Positions 44,169 through 51,639 of a stretch of 64,000 bases of DNA are shown in pieces. The translations under genes were made by a program, and so were the position numbers. The notes under the pieces are model-generated. The model had not been told where the DNA came from, did no database searches, and was given only the letters and a program-made list of their open reading frames with translations. Source of the DNA: Gemmatimonadales bacterium (GTDB lineage Bacteria > Gemmatimonadota > Gemmatimonadetes > Palauibacterales > Palauibacteraceae); assembly GCA_009840115.1 (NCBI GenBank), contig VXOJ01000007.1:1-64000 (forward strand), in the 5' to 3' direction. Within the stretch, counting starts at the first letter, position 1; each line of letters begins with the position of its first letter.

Positions 44169-45682
44169 TCGAAGCTGTCCTCCTGCTTCGGGTCTCCGGT
44201 GCCGTTGTAGGCGGCGTAGGCCGGCCACGGGCACACGGGCCGCTGCATCTCGACGCCGGACTCGCCGAACTTCGACGCGACGAGCCGCTCGGGGGCCTCG
44301 TCCTCCTCCACCCACGACTGGATGGCGGCGATCCAGTCGACGAAGTCGGGACCCGGGCCACCCGCGCAGTGCAGCACACCGGGCAGCATGAACAGCCGCG
44401 TGTAGTCGTCCGCCTCCTCGTCGCCCGCGGCCACGCTCTCGTAGTAGGCGATCGTGCCGCTGGCGGGAATCGCCGAGTCCGACCAGCCGGTCCACAGGAT
44501 CAGCTTCCCACCCGCCGTCTTGAAGCCGCTCAGGTCCGTGTCCGTCGCGTTCAGGATCGCGCGGGCGCGGCGCGTGTCCTCCTCCCACGAGAAGTAGTCG
44601 CTGAAGTCGTACGTGGAGTAGTCGAACTCCGGGTCGTCGAAGATGATGTACTTGTACATCTGCGTGCCGAAGGCGTAGTGGAGGTTGGGTCCGGCCGGAC
44701 CCAGCTGCATCTCGCGCCCCGTGACCCAACTCCTCCATCCGCCCTGGTCGGTCTCGCCCCCGAACGGGAAGCCGGGGTAAACGTGCCGATCTCCCACGCG
44801 GGCGCCGCCGTAGACCACTTCCGCGGCCGCCCGCTGTTCGTCGGTCAGTCCCTCGATCGAAGCGATGTCGATATCGCATGCCAGAGGGTTCGTCATGAAC
44901 CCGTCCTCCACGCCGTCGTTCGCGTCGCACGCCTCGAGAATCGCGGCTTCGAGGATGGCCGCCGCCTCGTCGGTGATCACCGGGGTCGCGAGGTCGTTCG
45001 GATCGGGATACAGGGCCTGCTGGGTCTGGAGGAAGAAGGCGCCGAGGCCGGGCCAGTCGTAGGCCGGCGCCCCGGACACGATGCCGTCGAAGTCGTCCGG
45101 GTAGCGCTGCGACGACATCATCGCCTGGCCCCCGCCGCGCGAGCAGCCGATGAAGTAGGAGTATTCGATGTCGCGGCCGTAGAAGAGGCGGACGATCGTC
45201 TTCGCCGTTTCCGCCGTCACGTGCACCGCCCGGTGGCCGAAGTTCACCTCGCGGTCGGGCCGGTTCAGCGCCCAGCTCGCGTCGATGCCCGGGCCCTGGT
45301 GTCCCGTGTCCGTCCCCACCGTGGCGAACCCTCGGGTCAGGACCGAGACCGGCCCCGCGAACTGGAGCGCCTGGTTCTGTACGCTCCCCACGAACCCACC
45401 GCCGCCGCCCATGAGGAAGCGGCCGTTCCAGTCTTCGGCCAGCGGGAGGAGGAGTTCGAAGTGGATCTCCTCGTCGATCGTCCCGCGCACGCGGCAGTGC
45501 GCCGGGTCGTTGGCTCCGGCCTCGACCTCCGACACCTCGTCCAGCGTGAAACCGCTCCAGGACATGGCGGTCAGTTCATCGCACGCGAGGGCGGGGACGA
45601 GGTCGACCGTGGGGGCGGGAGCGAAGGCGGTCAGGGTCAGGACGGCGGCGGACGAAACCGCGAGGCGGCGCGACGGAGTCAT
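44153..45682 (-). CDS. Tannase/feruloyl esterase-family exported esterase
   Basis: A 509-aa protein with a signal peptide ([19 protein letters not shown]). It shows the family's CS-D-HC arrangement: Cys-Ser at residues 180-181 in [12 protein letters not shown], an Asp in the [10 protein letters not shown] region and His-Cys in [13 protein letters not shown], where the two cysteines form a disulfide beside the triad. The RGGGQA context and TDTGHQGPG loop also fit. The family cleaves galloyl, feruloyl or related phenolic esters. Being coupled to a molybdenum hydroxylase suggests that the released aromatic acid or aldehyde is oxidised outside the cytoplasm. Confidence 0.88.
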   Translation of the reverse strand: MTPSRRLAVSSAAVLTLTAFAPAPTVDLVPALACDELTAMSWSGFTLDEVSEVEAGANDPAHCRVRGTIDEEIHFELLLPLAEDWNGRFLMGGGGGFVGSVQNQALQFAGPVSVLTRGFATVGTDTGHQGPGIDASWALNRPDREVNFGHRAVHVTAETAKTIVRLFYGRDIEYSYFIGCSRGGGQAMMSSQRYPDDFDGIVSGAPAYDWPGLGAFFLQTQQALYPDPNDLATPVITDEAAAILEAAILEACDANDGVEDGFMTNPLACDIDIASIEGLTDEQRAAAEVVYGGARVGDRHVYPGFPFGGETDQGGWRSWVTGREMQLGPAGPNLHYAFGTQMYKYIIFDDPEFDYSTYDFSDYFSWEEDTRRARAILNATDTDLSGFKTAGGKLILWTGWSDSAIPASGTIAYYESVAAGDEEADDYTRLFMLPGVLHCAGGPGPDFVDWIAAIQSWVEEDEAPERLVASKFGESGVEMQRPVCPWPAYAAYNGTGDPKQEDSFECVAP

Positions 45683-45715
45683 GTGAGTTCCCCGGGTCGG
45701 AGTGTCCCGCGACTG

Positions 45716-45756
45716 GCGCCTCCGGGCCCGACCCTCGGGTCAGGGCTCGGAGGCGC
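45716..45756. other. Strong hairpin between blaR-like and tannase genes
   Basis: GCGCCTCCG (45,716-45,724) and CGGAGGCGC (45,748-45,756) pair perfectly over 9 bp, and the enclosed bases can extend the stem (GCCC...GGGC, ACCC...GGGT). It lies downstream of the blaR-like gene and about 34 bases upstream of the tannase start on the same strand, so it may end the regulator transcript or act in the tannase leader. No U-run follows it. Confidence 0.5.
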
Positions 45757-45824
45757 AACCGAACGGAGTTACGGTGCCGCCGGGGACGCCGGGCCGCAAC
45801 GGTCTCCGGCGCCGGGGTCGGGGA

Positions 45825-47348
45825 TCAGCGCGGCCTGTCGGGCCACCGCAGACGGGCGCTACGGGCCTCCATGTGGGTCCGTAGCATTTGCTCCGCCTCG
45901 TCGCGCGTGATCTCGCCTGCCTCGAAGGCCGCGTGGAGCCGCCGGACCTCCATGGCCAACTCGGTCATAATCTCCTCCCATTCCTCCCACTCAATATCCG
46001 GCAACTCCTCGAGCTGCTCCGTCACATTTCCCAGACGCAGCCACAGATCCCTGGGGATCTCCTTTTCCGTGATTTCGCCCGATTGCAGGCGCTGGTCGAG
46101 CCTCTCGCGCGTGATTTCGATTTCCCGCTTGGCGTGCTCGAGGCGCTCGACCGTCGCGCGGATGCGCGCCTTGGCTTCCGGGTCGAGATCGACCGCCTGG
46201 AAGATCCCGTCTTCGTCCACGTATCCGAAGCCTGCTTCCGGGTCCACCGCCCATTTCCCCGCGTGGACCCGGTAGGTTCCATCTTCGTCCACGTACCCGA
46301 TCTCCGCTTGCAGACCGACCGCTGCTTCCAGGCCGGCGGCAGCTTCGGAGCCGATGACGCCCTCCACGCTGACGACGCCTTCCGAACCGACGACACCCTC
46401 CACGCGCGAGGCGCGCTCGGGGTCGGTCGGGCTCTGCGGAATTGGGGTGTCGCAAGCCAGGGCGAACAGGCCCAACCCGGCGGCGGCGGTGAGGATGGAA
46501 GCCCGGATTCGAGGCTTCCTCGTCGCGGTCCTGATCATCATGAGTCTCCTTTCGATTACCGAGGGGCCGCCGCGAATCAGGGCAGGCGCCGGCTCCGGGG
46601 TGTGCCGGGATCCGGCGGCGACTGTCAAGAGAAGGCGCGCGTAGCTCCGCGCGGAGGCGCCGCGGGCCAGGACGCGGCGATCGCAGTCCCCTTCCACGGC
46701 GAGCCGGAGCCTGGCGAGCGACCACCAGACCGCCGGATTCCAGGGCGAGAGCGCCGCGAGCAGGAGCCCCGCCGTCAGGAGGACCGGATCGCGCGCCCGC
46801 ACGTGTTCCCGCTCGTGCAGCACGACCATCTCGAGTTCCTTCTCGCCGAGGCCGAAGGCCCACGACGGAAGGACGATCCGTGACCGGATGAGCCCCACGA
46901 CGGCCGGCCCGAACCGCTTCGAGCGCAGCACCTCCTCGCCGCAGACGTCCCGAGGCTCCCACGCCGCGCGCAGGCGCCGCAGCCGGAGGCAGATCAGAAC
47001 GAAGAGGATGAGGACGACGGCGGAACCCACGACCCACAGGGCTCCGAGGACGTCCTCGATCCCGATCCCCGCGAGGAGGCTCCCGCCCTGCACGGGAAGC
47101 GAGGGAGCCGCCGTTCCGAGTTCGTACAGGACGCCGACGGGAAGGGCGAAGGGTCCGGGACCGGCGGCGGTTGCCGCGGCCGGAAGGAATCGGGGAAGAA
47201 ACGGCGCCAGCGCGCCGACCCCGAGGGCGCCGAGCCAGACCCACCGGGTCGGCCGCCCGTGGGTCCGCAGACCCCGGTCGAGGCACCACGCGGCCCCGGC
47301 GACGAGGACGGCGACGATCAACCCGTACATCATCGTGGCGAGAGTCAT
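45825..47348 (-). CDS. BlaR1/M56-type membrane metallopeptidase with a novel C-terminal region
   Basis: A 507-aa protein with four N-terminal membrane helices and the M56 zinc site HEREH at residues 178-182 plus the downstream EGDCDRRVL. In BlaR1/MecR1 this cytoplasmic protease domain inactivates the BlaI/MecI repressor. The C-terminal region is not a penicillin-binding sensor: after a hydrophobic segment ending FALAC it has EGVVGSEGVV/EGVIGSEAAA repeats, two GYVDEDG repeats about 25 residues apart, and a long charged helix. The signal it senses is unknown. Its ATG overlaps the blaI-like stop. Confidence 0.85.
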   Translation of the reverse strand: MTLATMMYGLIVAVLVAGAAWCLDRGLRTHGRPTRWVWLGALGVGALAPFLPRFLPAAATAAGPGPFALPVGVLYELGTAAPSLPVQGGSLLAGIGIEDVLGALWVVGSAVVLILFVLICLRLRRLRAAWEPRDVCGEEVLRSKRFGPAVVGLIRSRIVLPSWAFGLGEKELEMVVLHEREHVRARDPVLLTAGLLLAALSPWNPAVWWSLARLRLAVEGDCDRRVLARGASARSYARLLLTVAAGSRHTPEPAPALIRGGPSVIERRLMMIRTATRKPRIRASILTAAAGLGLFALACDTPIPQSPTDPERASRVEGVVGSEGVVSVEGVIGSEAAAGLEAAVGLQAEIGYVDEDGTYRVHAGKWAVDPEAGFGYVDEDGIFQAVDLDPEAKARIRATVERLEHAKREIEITRERLDQRLQSGEITEKEIPRDLWLRLGNVTEQLEELPDIEWEEWEEIMTELAMEVRRLHAAFEAGEITRDEAEQMLRTHMEARSARLRWPDRPR

Positions 47349-47719
47349 GGCTCGCCCTCCTCCAGTTCATCGAGGATCCGCCGCATGCGCTCCAGTTCCT
47401 CCGGCGACACCTCCCGGCCCGAGATGAGTTGGGCGAGGACGAGTTCCGCCGACCCGCCGAAGATCTTGTCCCGGATCCGGGCCAGGGCCGTCTCCCCCGC
47501 CGTTTCGGAGGCGACGAGCGGGAAGTACCGATACGCGCGGCCCTCCGCCTCGTGCCGGACGGCACCTTTCTTTTCGAGGATCTGAAGGAACTTGAGAACG
47601 GTCGTATAGCCGACCTCGTCCTCGAGCGCCTCCATGACCTCGCTCACGGAGCCGGACCCGCGGCGCCACAGGACACTCATGATGTCCAGCTCCCGGTCGC
47701 TGAATGTCGGATCCCTCAA
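47345..47719 (-). CDS. BlaI/MecI/CopY-family winged-helix repressor
   Basis: A 124-aa protein: MRDPTFSDRELDIMSVLWRR at the start, recognition region TTVLKFLQILEKKGAVRHEAEGR and a C-terminal dimerisation helix. This is the usual size and layout. TTG at 47,719 is preferred over TTG 47,740 because GGAGGGGG lies 7 bases before it. It would bind the two matching palindromes at 47,759-47,774 and 47,806-47,821 and be inactivated by the M56 protease encoded next. Confidence 0.88.
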   Translation of the reverse strand: MRDPTFSDRELDIMSVLWRRGSGSVSEVMEALEDEVGYTTVLKFLQILEKKGAVRHEAEGRAYRYFPLVASETAGETALARIRDKIFGGSAELVLAQLISGREVSPEELERMRRILDELEEGEP

Positions 47720-47758
47720 GGCTTCACCCCCTCCTGGCAACGTCCCCGCGCAAGCATG

Positions 47759-47774
47759 TACGAATATCTTCGTA
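47759..47774. promoter_or_regulatory. Operator 1 for the BlaI-like repressor
   Basis: TACGAATATCTTCGTA is a near-perfect palindrome with 6-bp arms. It overlaps the expected transcription start of the blaI-like gene, immediately downstream of the -10 box, and matches operator 2 at 14 of 16 positions. Confidence 0.7.
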
Positions 47775-47778
47775 CGAA

Positions 47779-47807
47779 AGGATACGTGGTTCGGCCCGCC
47801 CTGTCAA
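47779..47807 (-). promoter_or_regulatory. Promoter of the blaI-blaR-like operon
   Basis: On the minus strand a perfect TTGACA (47,807-47,802) is followed after exactly 17 bases by TATCCT (47,784-47,779). It lies between the two operators, about 60 bases before the TTG start of the repressor, so repressor binding would block it from both sides. Confidence 0.75.
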
Positions 47808-47821
47808 CGAAGATCTTCGTA
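47806..47821. promoter_or_regulatory. Operator 2 for the BlaI-like repressor
   Basis: AACGAAGATCTTCGTA contains a perfect 14-bp palindrome (ACGAAGATCTTCGT). It overlaps the -35 box of the blaI promoter and its centre is 47 bases from that of operator 1. It is also the site nearest to the divergent aconitase-X genes and could affect them. Confidence 0.7.
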
Positions 47822-47909
47822 CCATGCGCCGGCCTTGTGAATCCGCAGCCCGCGACCGAGCCTCCGGGAACGGCCGAGAACGTCCAAAGAGGTGACAGCC
47901 GACGGTACG

Positions 47910-49250
47910 ATGGATCTGACCCGAGACGAGCGAGAGGTCCTCGACGGGAGCCGAGGGGAGATCCCCCGGAAGCTCCTCCTCACCATGGTCCGCTTCGGCG
48001 AGGCGATGGATGCGGAGCGGCTCGTGCCGGTGGAGGGTCCGGGGCACCTCGTGATTCCGGAGTCCAAGCCCGGGGTCGGGGCGCGGACGGAGTTTCTCGA
48101 GTCGCTCGTCGACGCCGGGGTCCGGGCCGCGCTTCCCTTCACGGCCGACCCGGCCACGATCCTCAACGAGACGCTGTCGGATCTGACAGACGACCAGCGG
48201 AAGCGGCTCGCCCGCGCCTACCCAACCGAGGTGCGCTACCGGGAGGCGCTCACGAAGCTGGGCCTGCGCGACGCGGGCGGCCTGACCTGCACGCCGTGGT
48301 TCGAGGAGGTCGCGAACCGGCCCTCGTACGGCCAGATCGTGGCGTGGGCGGAATCCTCCGCGGTGGTGTACGCGAACTCCGTCATCGGCGCGCGCACGCA
48401 CCGGAATCCCGGGATCCTCGATCTCATCTCCAACGTCGTCGGCAAGACGCCGCTCGCCGGTCTGCTGACGGACGAGGGGCGGCGCGCGAGCTGGCTCGTC
48501 GAGGTCGAGGCGGCGGGGCCGATCAACGGCCAGGTGCTCGGCTACATCGTCGGGCGGGAAGTCGGAGCCGGGATCCCCTGGTTGACGGGCCTCGCGGACA
48601 TGCTCGAAGGTGGCGAACACCCGGCCAGCGGGAAGTTCCTGCGCGACTTCGGGACGAACGCTTCCGTGGGGGGCGGGGTCGGCCTCTTCCACGTGGAAGG
48701 CGTCACCGTGGAGGCGAAGCGGTACGGCCGGCGGCTCATCCGCGACGACGCTCGCCGGCTGACGATCGACGAGGGACAGATCGAGTCGGTCGGAGCGTCG
48801 CTGCGCGCCGACCGCCCGGTCGAGGAACTGCGGCCGAACAAGGTCCTGCTCGGCTGCCCACACCTCACCTACGACCAGTTGTGCGCGTGGACCGATGCGG
48901 TGGAGGGCGAACTCGCGCGCGCCGGACGCGACCGCCTCGCGGTGGAGACGGTCTTCGTCGCGGCCCCCGACGTGGTGTCCCGCTTCCGCGCCGAACATCC
49001 GGGCTTCGCGACCCTCGCCGTCGCGGGAGGACACGTGGGGTCCTTCTGCCTGGAGGCGTTCATGCAGGACCCGATCCTCGCGCCCGCCTGCGTCGTCACG
49101 AATTCGAACAAGCTTCGCTACTACAGTCGCAACGTGTACATGCTCGACGATGAGGCACTCCTCCGGGTGATGGTGACAGGCGGCACGGAGGGTGCCGCCG
49201 CGGCCTCCACGACGGGCCCCTCGGGGACCTCCTCCGGGAGTCACGCCTGA
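47910..49250 (+). CDS. Aconitase X large subunit (AcnX, DUF521)
   Basis: A 446-aa protein with the DUF521 pattern: MVRFGEAMDAERLVPVEGPGH, ARTEFLESLVDAGVRAALPFT, YANSVIGARTHRNPGI and DFGTNASVGGGVGLFHVEGVT. AcnX proteins with known function are cis-3-hydroxy-L-proline dehydratases or mevalonate-5-phosphate dehydratases; which applies here cannot be told. ATG 47,910 is preferred to GTG 47,892, which lies within the ribosome-binding sequence. The stop overlaps the small-subunit ATG by one base (TGATG), so the holoenzyme is of the split type. Confidence 0.88.
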   Translation: MDLTRDEREVLDGSRGEIPRKLLLTMVRFGEAMDAERLVPVEGPGHLVIPESKPGVGARTEFLESLVDAGVRAALPFTADPATILNETLSDLTDDQRKRLARAYPTEVRYREALTKLGLRDAGGLTCTPWFEEVANRPSYGQIVAWAESSAVVYANSVIGARTHRNPGILDLISNVVGKTPLAGLLTDEGRRASWLVEVEAAGPINGQVLGYIVGREVGAGIPWLTGLADMLEGGEHPASGKFLRDFGTNASVGGGVGLFHVEGVTVEAKRYGRRLIRDDARRLTIDEGQIESVGASLRADRPVEELRPNKVLLGCPHLTYDQLCAWTDAVEGELARAGRDRLAVETVFVAAPDVVSRFRAEHPGFATLAVAGGHVGSFCLEAFMQDPILAPACVVTNSNKLRYYSRNVYMLDDEALLRVMVTGGTEGAAAASTTGPSGTSSGSHA

Positions 49251-49687
49251 TGCCCCGCCTCCAGGGCCGGGCGGTCATCGGCGGGGAGGTCGCGGCGCCC
49301 GCCGCCGTATCCCGGGTCGGGTTCAACCCCTTCGCGAGCTTCTGCGACCAGTTCGACGGAGGGATCGACGCGGCCGTGTGCGGGGATCCGCAGAACACCG
49401 AACTCTTCGGCGAACCGCTCACCGGACGGATCGTCCTCGCGCCCTTCTGCGTGGGCTCGACGTCCGCCGGGCCCTGCTGGGAGCGCATCGCGGAACTCGG
49501 TCTCGCCCCCGCCGGACTCCTCCTGCCCGGGGAGGTGGATCCGCTCACGGCCGGCGGCCTGATCCTGGCCGATGTCTGGCTCGACACGGCGATCGTGTGC
49601 GTGGATCGGCTGGGGCCCGAACTGCTCGACCGGGTCGAGACCGGCGACGAACTGCGGGTCGGCCGCGACGGCGTCGTGACCTGGTAG
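49250..49687 (+). CDS. Aconitase X small (swivel) subunit, DUF126
   Basis: A 145-aa protein with the DUF126 swivel-domain motifs: GEVAAPAAVSRVGFNPFASF, NTELFGEPLTGRIVLAPFCVGSTSAGPCW and LLPGEVDPLTAGGLILADVW. It completes the active site of the AcnX large subunit encoded directly upstream. It converges on the dehydrogenase-like gene with a 3-base gap. Confidence 0.9.
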   Translation: MPRLQGRAVIGGEVAAPAAVSRVGFNPFASFCDQFDGGIDAAVCGDPQNTELFGEPLTGRIVLAPFCVGSTSAGPCWERIAELGLAPAGLLLPGEVDPLTAGGLILADVWLDTAIVCVDRLGPELLDRVETGDELRVGRDGVVTW

Positions 49688-49690
49688 GCG

Positions 49691-50587
49691 TCAGTCGTCG
49701 GAGGCCGTGAGCCAACCGTCCCGCTCGAAGGCGGGCGACGGGTAGGTGTAGAACCCCTTCCCCGACTTCACGCCCAGTTCCCCGCGCTCGACCATCCGGT
49801 CGAGGAAGCCGGGCGGCTTGTCGGACGGGTCACCGGAGGCCTCGTAGTACACGTTCTCGATGTCACGCACGACGTCGAGTCCGACCACATCCATGAGTCC
49901 GCACGGCCCAATCGGCGTGCCCCAGTCGAGCATCCACGCCCGGTCGATCTCTTCGGCGCTCAGGTATCCGCCGGCGACCAGGTGCAGCGACTCCTTCTTG
50001 ATGGCGCGCCAGATCCGGTTCGTCGGATAGCCCTGGATCTCGCGACGGGCGACGATCGGCACGAGGCCGAGCCCGCGCAGGAACCGCTTCGCCGCATCGA
50101 CCGTCGCGGGGTCGGTACCGGGGTGCCCCATGACCTCGACCTTGAGGTCCTCCGGCGGGCCGAAGTTCATGTTCGTGAACCGCCCGGGACGGCCCGTCGA
50201 CTCCGCCATCCACGAACCCGGCAGCGAGGAGGTGTTGGAGGCGATGAACGCCTCCGGCGGCGCCGCCGCGCCGATTCGCCCGAGGACGACGCGTTTCAGT
50301 TCGAGGTCTTCGTGGACCGTCTCGATGACCCAGTCCGCCTCCCGCACGCAGTCCTCGAGATCCCCGCACGCCTCCACGACGCCATGTGTCGCGCCGGCCC
50401 CGTGCCCGTCGTCCGCGGCCTCGAGCAGCGCGCGCACGTCTTCGATCGCTCCGGCGAGCGCCTCCTCCGAGATATCGTGCAGCCGCGCGGGCACCCCCCG
50501 CACCGCACAGCCGTAGGCGATCCGTCGCCCCATCGTTCCCGCGCCGATGATGGCTACGATCCCTGCGACGCGTTCCGTACCGGACAT
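49691..50587 (-). CDS. 3-hydroxyacyl-CoA dehydrogenase-family protein, atypical
   Basis: A 298-aa protein with a Rossmann start (VAIIGAGTMGRRIAYGCAVRG), the segment FIASNTSSLPGSWMAE, and a C-terminal helical domain (YPTNRIWRAIKKESLHLVAGG, WGTPIGPCGLMDVVGLDV). It belongs to the HCDH/L-carnitine dehydrogenase superfamily. In the catalytic loop, where these enzymes have His (MHFFNP), it reads MNFGPPEDLKVEV, so the catalytic His seems to be Asn. An AAGAGGATG ribosome site precedes the ATG. It is divergent from the BKACE gene across 92 bases. Confidence 0.82.
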   Translation of the reverse strand: MSGTERVAGIVAIIGAGTMGRRIAYGCAVRGVPARLHDISEEALAGAIEDVRALLEAADDGHGAGATHGVVEACGDLEDCVREADWVIETVHEDLELKRVVLGRIGAAAPPEAFIASNTSSLPGSWMAESTGRPGRFTNMNFGPPEDLKVEVMGHPGTDPATVDAAKRFLRGLGLVPIVARREIQGYPTNRIWRAIKKESLHLVAGGYLSAEEIDRAWMLDWGTPIGPCGLMDVVGLDVVRDIENVYYEASGDPSDKPPGFLDRMVERGELGVKSGKGFYTYPSPAFERDGWLTASDD

Positions 50588-50679
50588 GGCATCCTCTTGT
50601 GAATCGGTGTGAGATGGCCGAGCGTCCCAGACGAAACGAGAACAGCCTCCCGAGACGACAACAGCCCGCCGAGGAGCAC

Positions 50680-51639
50680 ATGACCACGACCTGGAACTAC
50701 GGCGACCCCTACGCCTACATGGACAGGGTCGCCGGCGGCATGCCCCCCGTCATCATCTGCCTGGCCGCGAACGGCGGCATCCAGGGCAAGGAGTATAACG
50801 AGGCCCTCCCGGAGACGTCCGAGGAACTCGCCGAATCCGTCGGCGAGGCATACGACGCGGGCGCCTCGATGGTGCACATCCACGCCCGCAACCCCGAGAC
50901 GCTGTGGAAGGGGGCGACGACGACGGAGGTGTGGCTGGAGGCGAACCGCCGCCTGCGCGAGCGCTGCCCCGAGATCATCATCAACAACACGACCGGCGGC
51001 GACCTGTGGATGGACGATGAACAGCGCCTGTCCTGCCTCGACGCCAACCCCGAGGTCGCGTCGCTGAACCTCGCCCCGGACATGGGCAAGTTCAAACTGA
51101 AGCCGCGGGGAGAGGAGTACACGCACCCGCGCCCCGCGATCGACTTCGACGACTGCACGCCGTTCTCCTACAGGCAGATCGCGCACTTCGCGGCGGAGAT
51201 GAAGGCGCGCGGCATCAAGCCCGAACTCGAGACCTACCACCCCGGCTGCGGGTGGGTGATCCGGGACCTGATGGCGCAGGGCCTCATCGAGGCGCCCTAC
51301 TGGGTCCAGACCGTGATGGGCTACCAGACGTCGAGCTGGCCGACCGTCGACAACGTCGTGAACATGGTCCGGGAGTTCCCGGAGGGTTCCGTCTGGCTGT
51401 GCTCCGGCATCGGGCCGCACCAGCTTCCCATGACCACGCTCGCCACCCTCATGGGAGGCCATGTCCGCGTCGGCCTCGAGGACAACATCTACTACCGTCG
51501 CGGCCAGAAGGTGGCGAGCAACCGCCAGCTCGTGGAGCGCGCCGTCCGGATCGCGCACGAACTGAACCGCGAGGTCGCCACGCCCGCGCAGGCGCGCGAA
51601 ATGCTCGGGCTCTCGGCCACGCCGACACGGTACAGCTAG
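50680..51639 (+). CDS. BKACE-family beta-keto acid cleavage enzyme (DUF849)
   Basis: A 319-aa TIM-barrel protein. Motifs: PPVIICLAANGGIQGKEYN (start of the barrel), ASMVHIHARNPET (metal-binding HxH), IIINNTTGGD and MGGHVRVGLEDNIYYRRGQ near the end. BKACE enzymes condense a beta-keto acid with acetyl-CoA and split off an acetoacetyl product; known members act on 3-keto-5-aminohexanoate or dehydrocarnitine. The Zn ligands are present. GAGGAG precedes ATG 50,680. The APC permease gene starts on the last base of its stop codon. Confidence 0.9.
   Translation: MTTTWNYGDPYAYMDRVAGGMPPVIICLAANGGIQGKEYNEALPETSEELAESVGEAYDAGASMVHIHARNPETLWKGATTTEVWLEANRRLRERCPEIIINNTTGGDLWMDDEQRLSCLDANPEVASLNLAPDMGKFKLKPRGEEYTHPRPAIDFDDCTPFSYRQIAHFAAEMKARGIKPELETYHPGCGWVIRDLMAQGLIEAPYWVQTVMGYQTSSWPTVDNVVNMVREFPEGSVWLCSGIGPHQLPMTTLATLMGGHVRVGLEDNIYYRRGQKVASNRQLVERAVRIAHELNREVATPAQAREMLGLSATPTRYS

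Noticed and set aside
45825-47719. BlaI/BlaR as a beta-lactam resistance regulator
   Set aside because: The receptor lacks a penicillin-binding sensor, and no beta-lactamase gene is adjacent.
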